IMG/VR virus record: IMGVR_UViG_3300046804_001899
Span: 1-33,695 of that record
Reading direction: 5' to 3' (one strand)
DNA length: 33,695 bases
DNA from: a virus
Shown: positions 17,262 through 25,352 of the stretch, in pieces
Numbering within the stretch: the stretch's first letter is position 1
Layout: the number at the start of each line of letters is the position of its first letter
The notes under the pieces: model-generated
Databases searched by the model: none
What the model saw: only the letters and a program-made list of their open reading frames with translations
Told to the model about the DNA's origin: nothing
Made by a program: the position numbers and the translations under genes

Positions 17262-20200
17262 ATGAATTACGTTGGGCTTCATGTCCACACTCATTATTCT
17301 TTAATGGATGGTGTGGCTACTCCGCAGGAATACGTTAAAAGAGCAGTTGAATTGGGCATGCCTGCAATTGCTATTACAGATCATGGAACTCTGTCTGGAC
17401 ACCGTGAAATGTATCGTACTGCAAAAGAAGCAGGTATTAAACCTATTCTTGGCATAGAAGGCTATATGACGACTAATATGGCTGATAAGAGGGCAAAGGC
17501 AGACCGCACTGACCCACTTGATCAGAACTATCATCATATTGTCCTTCTAGCCAAGAACCAACAAGGATTAGAAAATCTTAATAAGATTAATGAAATTGCT
17601 TGGACTGATGGATTTTTTAGTAAGCCAAGATTTGATTTTGAAACACTTGCAAAATATAAAGATGGAATTATTGTAACTTCTGCTTGTCTTAGTGGATGGA
17701 TAGCAAAAGCGGTAGAGTTAGATGAACTTGCTGTTGCAAAGAAACATATTGAATGGTTTAAGAATACATTTAATGATGATTACTATATTGAAGTAATGCC
17801 ACACAATCCTGAAAATGTAAATAAAGGATTAATTAATTTAGCAAAGTCTATGGATGTAAAAATAGTAGTTACTCCAGACTGCCATCATTCTGATATTAGT
17901 CAAAAAGAAATTCAAGAAATGATGCTTATTTTAAATACCCATGCTAAGTTACAAAAAGATGTAACATATGAAAAATCTAAAAAGCATAAAGATATGATGG
18001 AACGCCTAGATTATTTATATGGTGCAGATCGTCAAATGTCTTTTAGGTCTTTTGACATTCATCTTCTTTCATATGAAGAAATGAAAGAGTGTATGGTAAA
18101 ACAAGACATAGATAATGAAGATATGTTTACAAATACATTAGAAATTGCAAATAAAGTAGAAGATTATGAAATTAAATCTGGACTAACTTTATTACCAGTA
18201 CAGTATAAAAATCCAGATCAAGAATTAGCCAATTTAGCATTTGAAGCATTAGAAGAAAAAAGATTAACTAAGGCTTGGTTGGGTAATGATATTTATTGGC
18301 AAAGACTAGATGAAGAACTATCTGTTATTCGTGATAAAAAGTTTGCTCCATACTTTCTGGTTGTTCGTAATATGATTAACTGGGCTAAAAAAGAAGGCAT
18401 TATGGTTGGTCCAGGTCGTGGTTCATCTGCTGGCTCTCTTCTTTGTTACCTACTAGGAATCACTGAAATTGATCCAATTGAGCACGGTCTTTTATTTTTC
18501 CGTTTCATTAACCCTGAACGTAATGACTTTCCTGATATTGATTCAGATATTCAAGATTCACGTCGTGAAGAAGTTAAAGATTATCTTGTTAGACAGTATA
18601 GACATGTTGCTTCTATTGCTACATTTTTACAGTTTAAAGATAAAGGTGTTGTAAGAGATGTTTCAAGAGCACTTAATATACCACTTTCAGATGTAAATAA
18701 AGTTTTAAAAACTGTTGACACATGGGATGATTTCTGTACATCTAAAAACTCTTCTTGGTTCCGTGAAAAATATCCTGAAGTCATAAGATATGGAGATCAG
18801 TTGCGTGGAAGAATTCGTGGTACTGGTATTCATGCTGCTGGTGTTGTTACTAGTAAAGAACCAATATTTAAATATGCGCCTATGGAAACAAGAAGTGTAA
18901 CTGGCTCAGATGATCGTATTCCAGTTGTGGCGGTAGACATGGAAGAGGCTGAAAGAATTGGTCTTATTAAAATTGATGCACTTGGTCTTAAAACCCTTAG
19001 TGTTTTAAAAGACACTCTTGATATTATTAAAGAAAGATATGATAAAAAAATAGATCTTCTTAATATTGATATGGATGATAAGAATGTTTATCAAATGCTT
19101 TCAGATGGGTATACAAAAGGTGTGTTCCAGTGTGAAGCAACACCATATACAAATCTACTAGTAAAGATGGGTGTAAAAAATCTATCTGAACTTGCAGCAT
19201 CAAATGCTCTTGTTCGTCCAGGTGCTATGAATACTATTGGTAAAGATTATATTTTACGTAAACATGGTAGACAAAATATTAATTATTTACATCAAATTTT
19301 AAAACCATTTACAGAAGAAACATATGGATGTATTTTATATCAAGAGCAGGTTATGCAGGCTTGTGTTCAACTTGGTGGAATGACTATGGCTGAGGCTGAT
19401 AAAGTTCGTAAAATTATTGGTAAGAAAAAAGATGCAAAAGAGTTTGACGTATTTAAAGATAGATTTATTAAGGGTGCATCACAGTATATTGCTCCAAATG
19501 ATGCATTAGATCTTTGGCATGACTTTGAGGCACACGCAGGATATTCATTTAATAAGTCACATGCTGTAGCATATTCAACACTTTCTTATTGGACTGCATG
19601 GTTAAAATATCACTATCCATTGGAATTTATGTTTGCACTTCTTAAAAATGAAAAAGATAAAGATGCAAGAACGGAGTATCTAATTGAAGCAAAAAGAATG
19701 GGAATTCCAATTAAACTTCCGCATATTAACGATTCGGATATTGATTTTAAAATTGAAGGTAAAGGTATTAGGTTTGGTCTTTCGGCTATCAAATTTATTT
19801 CAGATAAAATTGCTGACAGATATATTGCAGCACGTCCGTTCAAATCTTTTAAAGAGGTAGAAGAGTTTACTTTTACAAAAGGTAATGGAGTTAATAGTCG
19901 TGCTTTACAGGCTATGAATTCTATTGGCGCTTTAACTTTTCCAGATAATCCAGCAGATCCAGAAAAAGTTAAAGAAAATCTATATGAGTATTTAAATCTT
20001 CCAGAATTTAATATGCCAATTCCACAACACTACTATGCATACATTAATGATATTGAAGAATATGAAGAAAAGGGTGCATTCATTTTGATGGGTATGGTAA
20101 AATCAATTAAGAGATCAAAAGGATGGTCAAGGGTAGAGTTGCTAGATAAGACTGGTAGTGTTGGAATATTTGATGAAGAAAATACAAGTATTGAATCTGG

Positions 20201-20552
20201 TCGTACCTATATTATTCTTGTTAACGATAATCGAATTGTATCTGCAGTTCCTGTAGATGAAATTAAAGAATCTAAAGATGCACTTGTAAAGTTTTTAAAT
20301 TATAAAATGTTGCCATATAAAGATGATGAAATGTTTGTAGTTTCATTTAAGCCAAGAATGACTAAGGCTGGTAAGAAAATGGCATCACTAACACTGGCTG
20401 ATGCTACAAGAGAATTACATGCAGTGACAGTATTTCCTACATCTTTTGCAAAAGCATATATGAATGTAGAGCCAGGAAATGTATATAAATTTAGTTTTGG
20501 TAAAACAAAAGATGGAACGGTAATAATGGAGGATGTAAAAAATGTTGGATGA
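17262..20552 (+). CDS. DNA polymerase III alpha subunit, DnaE-type
   Basis: A bacterial-type C-family replicative polymerase of 1,096 residues, near full length for DnaE. The N-terminal PHP domain has HVHTHYSLMDG (about 7-17), TDHGTLSGH (about 39-47) and further His/Asp metal residues in PDCHHSD near 205-211. The polymerase core has GRGSSAGSL near 386, the catalytic aspartates in PDIDSDI near 424-430, and the third acidic site in GLIKIDALGLKTLSVL near 567-582. A helix-hairpin region and an OB-fold (GAFILMGMVKSIKRSKGW near 945) follow. The start has no clear ribosome site and lies 3 bases after the previous stop, so translation is probably coupled. All catalytic residues look intact, and a working phage replicase is likely. 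Confidence 0.95.
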   Translation: MNYVGLHVHTHYSLMDGVATPQEYVKRAVELGMPAIAITDHGTLSGHREMYRTAKEAGIKPILGIEGYMTTNMADKRAKADRTDPLDQNYHHIVLLAKNQQGLENLNKINEIAWTDGFFSKPRFDFETLAKYKDGIIVTSACLSGWIAKAVELDELAVAKKHIEWFKNTFNDDYYIEVMPHNPENVNKGLINLAKSMDVKIVVTPDCHHSDISQKEIQEMMLILNTHAKLQKDVTYEKSKKHKDMMERLDYLYGADRQMSFRSFDIHLLSYEEMKECMVKQDIDNEDMFTNTLEIANKVEDYEIKSGLTLLPVQYKNPDQELANLAFEALEEKRLTKAWLGNDIYWQRLDEELSVIRDKKFAPYFLVVRNMINWAKKEGIMVGPGRGSSAGSLLCYLLGITEIDPIEHGLLFFRFINPERNDFPDIDSDIQDSRREEVKDYLVRQYRHVASIATFLQFKDKGVVRDVSRALNIPLSDVNKVLKTVDTWDDFCTSKNSSWFREKYPEVIRYGDQLRGRIRGTGIHAAGVVTSKEPIFKYAPMETRSVTGSDDRIPVVAVDMEEAERIGLIKIDALGLKTLSVLKDTLDIIKERYDKKIDLLNIDMDDKNVYQMLSDGYTKGVFQCEATPYTNLLVKMGVKNLSELAASNALVRPGAMNTIGKDYILRKHGRQNINYLHQILKPFTEETYGCILYQEQVMQACVQLGGMTMAEADKVRKIIGKKKDAKEFDVFKDRFIKGASQYIAPNDALDLWHDFEAHAGYSFNKSHAVAYSTLSYWTAWLKYHYPLEFMFALLKNEKDKDARTEYLIEAKRMGIPIKLPHINDSDIDFKIEGKGIRFGLSAIKFISDKIADRYIAARPFKSFKEVEEFTFTKGNGVNSRALQAMNSIGALTFPDNPADPEKVKENLYEYLNLPEFNMPIPQHYYAYINDIEEYEEKGAFILMGMVKSIKRSKGWSRVELLDKTGSVGIFDEENTSIESGRTYIILVNDNRIVSAVPVDEIKESKDALVKFLNYKMLPYKDDEMFVVSFKPRMTKAGKKMASLTLADATRELHAVTVFPTSFAKAYMNVEPGNVYKFSFGKTKDGTVIMEDVKNVG

Positions 20553-20865
20553 CTTAGCAGAACAACTACACGAAACAGCAGTAAATAAAGGGTTTTGGCG
20601 AGATGAATTAAATTGTGGAGATATTTTTCTTGCAAAACAATGTATGATGATTGTTTCTGAAGTTTCAGAACTTATGGAAGCAATTCGTAAAGATAAGGGT
20701 GAAGAAGAAATTGCTCTTGAAACAGCAGATATTCTTATTCGTACACTAGATCTTTATGCAGGATTAGTAGCATCTGGATATACAACAGTATCTCTTGATT
20801 ATGCTTTACAGGAAAAAGCAAATATTAATAAAGAACGTCCAGAGAAGCATGGGGTAAGATTCTAA
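20542..20865 (+). CDS. MazG-like nucleotide pyrophosphohydrolase
   Basis: A 107-residue all-helical protein with the ExxE...ExxD metal-binding pattern of the MazG/dUTPase all-alpha NTP pyrophosphatase family: EVSELMEA at about residues 38-45 and ETADILIRTLD at about 58-68. These enzymes hydrolyse NTPs or dNTPs to monophosphates; phage versions have been linked to nucleotide pool control and alarmone lowering (family knowledge). GGAGGA at 20528-20533 is 8 bases ahead of the ATG, which overlaps the polymerase gene by 11 bases. The gene ends on a TAATG overlap with recA. Substrate cannot be predicted. Confidence 0.82.
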   Translation: MLDDLAEQLHETAVNKGFWRDELNCGDIFLAKQCMMIVSEVSELMEAIRKDKGEEEIALETADILIRTLDLYAGLVASGYTTVSLDYALQEKANINKERPEKHGVRF

Positions 20866-21881
20866 TGACAGTCACTATTGAAGAAGTATTATCACAATTA
20901 GATCCAAAATTACGTAAGGCTATTATGTCTGGAGATTCTGTTCCAGATACTGAATATGCAGCAACTCCAAGTTTTGGTCTTAATCGTGCATTAAATGGTG
21001 GTCTTCCATATGGTCGTCAAGTATTAATTTGGGGATCTAAATCATCTGCAAAATCATCATTATGTTTACAAATGATTGGTTTGGCTCAAAAAGAAGGAAA
21101 GATCTGTGCTTGGATTGATGCAGAAATGTCATATGATAAAAAGTGGGCAGAAGAAATGGGTGTTGATACATCTAAATTAATTGTGTCAAAGGCTAGAACC
21201 ATTAATGAAATGGTTGATGTTGGAGTACAATTAATGGAGGCTGGAGTTGATATGATTGTTGTAGATTCTATTACTTCATTACTTCCTGCTATTTATTTTG
21301 AAAAGGACTCAGATGAACTTAAACAACTTGAAAATACAAAACAAATTGGAGCGGAATCTAGAGACTTTAGCAATGCATGGAAAATGCTTAACTATGCTAA
21401 TAATAAAGTTAAGCCTACTCTCCTTGTCCTTATTAGCCAGTCTCGTAATAATATTAGTGCTATGTATACTAGCCAGCAGCCTACTGGTGGTCAGGCTACT
21501 AAGTTTTATTCCTCTACTGTTATTAAATTATTTTCATCAGAATCGGACAACCAAGCAATAAAAGGAAAGATCCACTCTGGAGATAAACTTATTGAAGAAA
21601 AAATTGGTAGAAAAGTCAGATGGGAATTACAATTTTCTAAAACTTCTCCAGCATTTCAATCTGGTGAATATGACTTTTATTTTAGAGGGGATAGTTTAGG
21701 TATTGATACTATTGGAGATCTTGTTGATACCGCAGAATTAGCAGGATTAATTAATCGTACAGGTGCTTGGTATCAACTTGAAGATGGTACAAAAGTACAA
21801 GGTAGAGATGGTCTTATTTCTAGAGTACGAGAGGATTTAGACTTACAAGAATCAATAAAAAGTAAGTTAAATAATGTCTAA
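20865..21881 (+). CDS. recA: RecA-like recombinase
   Basis: A 338-residue strand-exchange ATPase. Walker A reads GSKSSAKSS (residues 57-65) instead of the usual GPESSGKTT, keeping the essential Lys-Ser. Walker B is MIVVDSITSLLP (about 130-141) with the aspartate at 134. A region near residue 195-215 (LLVLISQSRNNISAMYTSQQ) matches the position of the DNA-binding L1/L2 area, with conserved Gln following a beta strand. It probably forms filaments on ssDNA for recombination-dependent replication and repair, with the nearby ssDNA-binding protein, resolvases and nuclease. It overlaps the next gene by 8 bases. Phage UvsX-like is the alternative name. Confidence 0.88.
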   Translation: MTVTIEEVLSQLDPKLRKAIMSGDSVPDTEYAATPSFGLNRALNGGLPYGRQVLIWGSKSSAKSSLCLQMIGLAQKEGKICAWIDAEMSYDKKWAEEMGVDTSKLIVSKARTINEMVDVGVQLMEAGVDMIVVDSITSLLPAIYFEKDSDELKQLENTKQIGAESRDFSNAWKMLNYANNKVKPTLLVLISQSRNNISAMYTSQQPTGGQATKFYSSTVIKLFSSESDNQAIKGKIHSGDKLIEEKIGRKVRWELQFSKTSPAFQSGEYDFYFRGDSLGIDTIGDLVDTAELAGLINRTGAWYQLEDGTKVQGRDGLISRVREDLDLQESIKSKLNNV

Positions 21882-22068
21882 TAAATTTACTGTTTATGAG
21901 GGCAAGTTTATATGTAAAACTTGTAAAAAAGAAGTAAAAAGTTTACGATTATATAAAGATACAGGAATGGTTTCCTGGATGTGTTCAGATAAACATTTAA
22001 CAGAAGTTAAACTTTATCATATTGGATATAAGAAGAAAAGGGATTATGAGCGAGAAGAGCGAAAGTAA
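21874..22068 (+). CDS. Small zinc-finger protein
   Basis: A 64-residue basic protein with CKTC at about residues 14-17 and a second Cys plus His in MCSDKH at about 36-41, which suggests one zinc site. The C-terminus (YKKKRDYEREERK) is very basic and would bind nucleic acid. It starts inside the end of recA (8-base overlap), and its last 23 bases overlap the next gene. Role unknown; a nucleic-acid-binding accessory of the recombination genes is plausible. Confidence 0.6.
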   Translation: MSNKFTVYEGKFICKTCKKEVKSLRLYKDTGMVSWMCSDKHLTEVKLYHIGYKKKRDYEREERK

Positions 22069-22354
22069 AAGAATAGGGGCAACCCAACATAAAAATTCTG
22101 GTAGAAATACTAAAAAGGGTGATGCTACTTGGAGAAATTTTGTTGTAGATTTTAAAGAAACAGCAAAATCTTTTACTTTAAATCAAGATGTATGGGCTAA
22201 GGCTGTAACAGATAGCATTAAGGCTGGCACTGATAAGTCTCCTGCTATTGTTGTTATTTTAGGTGAGGGTAATAAAAAAATACGTCTTGCTATTATAGAA
22301 TTTGATTTACTTGATCAATTAACATGGGAGAATAAAAATGGCAGAACAGATTGA
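22046..22354 (+). CDS. Putative PD-(D/E)XK Holliday-junction resolvase-like protein
   Basis: I take ATG 22046 (102 residues); AAGGGA stands just before it with a short 2-3 base gap, and an in-frame TTG at 22022 has no ribosome site. After a basic N-terminus with QHKNSGRNTKKGD comes NFVVDFKETAKSFTLN. The D of KGD (about 26) and the VDFKET segment (D35, K37) fit the acidic and lysine positions of PD-(D/E)XK nucleases such as archaeal Hjc. The remainder (AIVVILGEGNKKIRLAIIEF) is a beta-rich core. This is pattern recognition, not a proven match; a related non-catalytic fold is possible. It sits between recA and a Cas4-like nuclease. Confidence 0.42.
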   Translation: MSEKSESKRIGATQHKNSGRNTKKGDATWRNFVVDFKETAKSFTLNQDVWAKAVTDSIKAGTDKSPAIVVILGEGNKKIRLAIIEFDLLDQLTWENKNGRTD

Positions 22355-22655
22355 ATCATCAAAAACAACATTAGATATGGTTAATGGATTATCCGAGATT
22401 GCGGATTATATGAAAGATGAAGAATTAACTACCGCATTAACAATGATTGCTAAACTTATTATTAAACCAGATATTCCACCGCAGGTGGCTAGTTTAGAAA
22501 TTGTTAGATTACAGGCTATTGCAGCAAAGATGGCATTTAAGGCAACTTGGATGACAAATGTTGATAAGTCTGACAGAGGCAAAAAGAATATTTACTATAC
22601 AGCAGCAGAAGCAATTAATGATCTTGTCTCAGCGCTTAAGTACATAATGCGATGA
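22338..22655 (+). CDS. Helical protein of unknown function
   Basis: A 105-residue alpha-helical protein overlapping the previous gene by 17 bases, with GGGAG at 22325-22329 eight bases ahead of the ATG. It has leucine- and alanine-rich amphipathic helices (LSEIADYMKDEELTTALTMI, then AEAINDLVSALKYIM) and no cysteine cluster or catalytic signature. It lies in the recombination cluster just upstream of an internal promoter. No family is recognised. Confidence 0.6.
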   Translation: MAEQIESSKTTLDMVNGLSEIADYMKDEELTTALTMIAKLIIKPDIPPQVASLEIVRLQAIAAKMAFKATWMTNVDKSDRGKKNIYYTAAEAINDLVSALKYIMR

Positions 22656-22656
22656 A

Positions 22657-22665
22657 TGATATAAT
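22657..22665 (+). promoter_or_regulatory. Extended -10 promoter ahead of the Cas4-like nuclease
   Basis: TGATATAAT at 22657-22665, identical to the element found at other gene starts in this window, placed right after a stop codon. No good -35 is seen. Predicted start near 22672, giving about 11 bases of leader that holds an AAAAGGA ribosome site before ATG 22683. Confidence 0.6.
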
Positions 22666-22682
22666 AGATAAAAAGGATTATA

Positions 22683-23495
22683 ATGACAAAAAACTTACTT
22701 AAGCAAATAATGCTCAAGCCTGAAGATAAATTAAAGATTATTGATACAGATGGTTTGATTGAAAAAATTAACTCAGGTTATGTTGTAAAACGTGTTTCAA
22801 AACACCAGACAAAAAAGACTTTTGCTCCATCAACATTGGTATACGGTCATGGAGAATGTGCTAGATATTGGTATTTAGCATTTGAGGGTAACATTTTTGA
22901 AAATAATGATACTCCATATGGTGTAGCAAATATGACATCTGGAACTAATTCTCACGATAGAATTCAACAGGCTATGCTAGATGCAGATGTTGCAATTCAA
23001 TATTTAGATGATGATAATAAGCCAACAACAGAATTTAAGGTTATCAATAGTGATCCACCAATTTTTGGTTATGGTGATGCTATGTTGAAGTGGAATGATG
23101 AAGAAATTGTTGGCGAAATTAAAACAATGCAAAGCGATACTTTTGAATATTATAAAACTAAAGGAAGTCCAAAACTTGGACATCTTATGCAGTTATTAAT
23201 TTATATGAAAGTTCTTAAAAAATCTAAAGGTGTTTTAATTTATGAAAATAAAAATAGTCATGAATTAGCCATATATCCATTTGAGGTAAATGAACATTAT
23301 ATTAAATGGATTGAAAATACTTTTGAGTGGATGAGAACAGTTCGTAAGGCATGGGAAAATAAAACATTGCCACAAAAAACATATCGTTCTAATTCTAAAA
23401 TTTGTAAAACATGCCCATTAAAAACAGCATGTTCAGTTGCTGAACCTGGTGTAATTAAAATAACACCGCTGGAGGGGCTGAGTGAAATTATGTAG
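22683..23495 (+). CDS. Cas4-like PD-(D/E)XK exonuclease with Fe-S cysteines
   Basis: A 270-residue nuclease of the RecB/Cas4 group. The nuclease core has H91, D132 (GYGD), E145-x-K147 (GEIK) and Q170...Y174 (QLLIY), the complete motif set. Four cysteines, C59 early and C241, C244 and C250 near the C-terminus, match the 4Fe-4S clamp of Cas4 and AddB-type nucleases. Related enzymes degrade DNA ends to give 3' or 5' single strands (family knowledge), so it could supply substrate to the nearby RecA. No CRISPR array or other Cas gene is present, so a recombination exonuclease role is likelier than spacer acquisition. It has its own promoter. Confidence 0.85.
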   Translation: MTKNLLKQIMLKPEDKLKIIDTDGLIEKINSGYVVKRVSKHQTKKTFAPSTLVYGHGECARYWYLAFEGNIFENNDTPYGVANMTSGTNSHDRIQQAMLDADVAIQYLDDDNKPTTEFKVINSDPPIFGYGDAMLKWNDEEIVGEIKTMQSDTFEYYKTKGSPKLGHLMQLLIYMKVLKKSKGVLIYENKNSHELAIYPFEVNEHYIKWIENTFEWMRTVRKAWENKTLPQKTYRSNSKICKTCPLKTACSVAEPGVIKITPLEGLSEIM

Positions 23496-23778
23496 TTATT
23501 TTGGTTGTAATCAGTATTTTACTCCAAAAGTAAGTTATCAGATATATTGCAGTAATGAATGTAGAGATGCGTCTACAAAAGAAAAAATTACTGAAAGATA
23601 TCTGCTAACTCGCAGACAAAAAAGAAAAGGTAAAGATAGAAAATGTTTAGGCGGTTGTAGCACTAAACTTTCTATCTATAATGATTCTGGATTCTGTGCT
23701 AACTGCAATGTAAGTAAAAAATCAGTAGATAAAATGTTAAAAGAAATTAAGGGATATTTTGAATACGATCAAGACTAA
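23482..23778 (+). CDS. Small double zinc-finger protein
   Basis: A 98-residue protein with GTG start, supported by GGAGGGG at 23470-23476. It overlaps the nuclease gene by 14 bases and the RuvC-like gene by 20. The N-terminal finger has C4, C9, C23 and C27 (YCSNEC near 22-27); a second set CLGGC and CANC follows at about residues 55-75, separated by a very basic stretch (RRQKRKGKDRK). The layout suggests a nucleic-acid-binding protein that could assist the nuclease and resolvase. Function is not established. Confidence 0.6.
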   Translation: MKLCSYFGCNQYFTPKVSYQIYCSNECRDASTKEKITERYLLTRRQKRKGKDRKCLGGCSTKLSIYNDSGFCANCNVSKKSVDKMLKEIKGYFEYDQD

Positions 23779-24334
23779 ACCAGCAAAGATTATTGCTATT
23801 GATGCAAGCACTAATAGTTTAGCCTTTGCTTATTTTGAGTTTGGTAAATTAGAAACTATTGGAAAAATTCAATTTGAAGGTAGTGATATTTATCAAAAAT
23901 GTATAGATGCAACTAAAAAAGTTAAAACATTATTTGGAATGCAAAAATTTATTAACTCATCTTTAGTTATTGAACATACAGTATTTATGAATAGTCCTAA
24001 AACTGCTGCAGATCTAGCATTGGTTCAAGGAGCAATTATAGGTGCAGCAGGTCTTAATAATATTATTGAAATTGGAAGAGTGTCACCCATTACCTGGCAA
24101 AATTTTATTGGAAATAAAAGACTAACTAAAGAAGAACAATTAATAGTTAGAACACAAAATCCTGGAAAATCACAGGCTTGGTATAAGGGTTATGAGCGGG
24201 GTATACGAAAACAACGCACTATTAAGTTTATTAATATAAACTATGATACTAATATAGATGATAATGATGTGGCAGATGCATGTGGTATTGGACATTGGGC
24301 TATTAATAACTGGGATAAGGCGGTTGACAAATAA
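23759..24334 (+). CDS. RuvC-like Holliday junction resolvase
   Basis: A 191-residue RNase-H-fold nuclease. TTG 23759 is taken as start because AAGGGA (23749-23754) lies 4 bases ahead. The four-acid active site is visible as D15 in IIAIDAST, E72 in VIEHT, and D170/D173 in DDNDVADACGIGHW. This is the layout of RuvC, which cuts Holliday junctions symmetrically. In phages such enzymes debranch replicated DNA before packaging (family knowledge), which fits the terminase genes that follow. A basic stretch near 140-155 would bind DNA. It is somewhat longer than bacterial RuvC (about 170 residues). Confidence 0.82.
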   Translation: MNTIKTKPAKIIAIDASTNSLAFAYFEFGKLETIGKIQFEGSDIYQKCIDATKKVKTLFGMQKFINSSLVIEHTVFMNSPKTAADLALVQGAIIGAAGLNNIIEIGRVSPITWQNFIGNKRLTKEEQLIVRTQNPGKSQAWYKGYERGIRKQRTIKFININYDTNIDDNDVADACGIGHWAINNWDKAVDK

Positions 24335-24352
24335 TACTATGACTGCTAAACT
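24324..24352 (+). promoter_or_regulatory. Possible promoter upstream of the terminase group
   Basis: TTGACA at 24324-24329, a 17-base spacer, then TAAACT at 24347-24352 preceded by TG. The -35 and spacing are ideal and the -10 matches at four of six bases. The predicted start near 24359 lies inside the 51-residue helix-turn-helix gene, so it would serve the genes from 24491 onward. Confidence 0.35.
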
Positions 24353-24494
24353 ATATACATCAGAGGTATGGCTACGTAAACGCTTTACCTTAGATAAAAA
24401 AAGTCCAGAAGAAATTGCTAAGGAGTGTGGAGTAAGTGTTGAAACCATTTATGTCTACCTTGCTAAGTTTGGTTTAAGAAAGAGTAAAAGATGA
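24339..24494 (+). CDS. Small helix-turn-helix protein
   Basis: The ATG at 24339, 4 bases after the RuvC stop, gives a 51-residue protein; the reading frame extends further upstream only inside the RuvC gene, so I leave that part out. Residues about 20-45 (SPEEIAKECGVSVETIYVYL then AKFGLRKSKR) form a classic helix-turn-helix, with the conserved Ala-Gly-Val turn and a basic C-terminus. It has no dimerisation domain. It is probably a small DNA-binding protein that may regulate or assist the terminase group. The stop overlaps the next start (ATGA). Confidence 0.6.
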   Translation: MTAKLYTSEVWLRKRFTLDKKSPEEIAKECGVSVETIYVYLAKFGLRKSKR

Positions 24495-24826
24495 CATTAG
24501 AACCAGTATTTGAAGATTCAAAAGATTTTAATTGCAATGAATTATATTTGCTTACTGTTGGTACAGAAGCAGGTAAAGAAATTTGGAATACATGTCATGA
24601 AATTGCACACATGCTTGTTAAGAAAAATATTGCATATGGAAACTCGGCATTAGATCCTGTTCGTATTTTTTCAAAGGCTGGACCAAGAGAGCAACTTCAT
24701 GTTCGTATTGATGATAAACTCAATAGACTTATGAAAGGTACAGAATATCCTGGGGATAATGATATTGATGATCTTATTGGATATTTAGTATTGCTAAAAA
24801 TAGCAAAGGCAAAAAATGACCAATGA
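24491..24826 (+). CDS. DUF1599/Nmad1-like protein
   Basis: A 111-residue protein with a segment typical of the DUF1599 (nucleotide modification associated domain 1) family: NIAYGNSALDPVRIFSKAGP (about 45-64), then RIDDKLNRLM (about 72-81) and DIDDLIGYLVLL (about 92-103). The family is predicted to work in nucleotide metabolism or phage DNA base modification (family knowledge, not shown here). It overlaps both neighbours (4 and 11 bases) and comes just before the small terminase gene. A structural relation to MazG-type helical proteins is possible. Confidence 0.6.
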   Translation: MTLEPVFEDSKDFNCNELYLLTVGTEAGKEIWNTCHEIAHMLVKKNIAYGNSALDPVRIFSKAGPREQLHVRIDDKLNRLMKGTEYPGDNDIDDLIGYLVLLKIAKAKNDQ

Positions 24827-25352
24827 AATAGATATAGTAAAACATTTAGATCAAGTTAATCGTGTTGTTGAAGAATATTTAAAAGGCAATGATCCAACAC
24901 GGATTGCTAAAACTCTTGATTTACCACGCACAAGAGTTGTCGAATTATTAAATGAATGGAAAGTTATGGCATCTGCAAATGATGCTATTCGTGCTCGTGC
25001 AAAAGAAGCATTAGCATCTGCTGATGCACATTACAGTAAACTTATTACACAAGCATATGAAGTTATTGAAGATGCAAATACAACTGCTAATCTTCCTGCA
25101 AAAACAACTGCAATTAAATTAGTAATGGATCTTGAATCAAGACGAATTGATATGTTGCAAAAGGCTGGACTATTAGAAAATAAAGAATTAGCAGAAGAAA
25201 TGATTGCAATTGAAAAACGACAAGAAGTTCTTATGGGTATTCTTCGTGATATTGCTTCTTCTCATCCAGAAGTTCGTGATTTAATCATGCAAAGATTATC
25301 AACAATTGCAAAAGACGGGGAAGTGATTACAGTTGTCCACAATGTTCAATGA
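24816..25352 (+). CDS. terS: Terminase small subunit, probable
   Basis: A 178-residue protein with an N-terminal helix-turn-helix (EYLKGNDPTRIAKTLDLPRT then RVVELLNEW, about residues 18-47), a helical central region (about 60-130) and an acidic-hydrophobic C-terminal helix (ERR- and EVRDLIMQRL-type). Terminase small subunits bind packaging sites through such an HTH and oligomerise by a central coiled helix. It directly precedes and overlaps the large terminase gene by 20 bases, which is the main support. Specific packaging sequence is not visible. Confidence 0.7.
   Translation: MTNEIDIVKHLDQVNRVVEEYLKGNDPTRIAKTLDLPRTRVVELLNEWKVMASANDAIRARAKEALASADAHYSKLITQAYEVIEDANTTANLPAKTTAIKLVMDLESRRIDMLQKAGLLENKELAEEMIAIEKRQEVLMGILRDIASSHPEVRDLIMQRLSTIAKDGEVITVVHNVQ

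Noticed and set aside
22683-23495. CRISPR-Cas locus suggested by the Cas4-like gene
   Set aside because: I found no repeat-spacer pattern and no other Cas gene; the neighbours are recombination genes.
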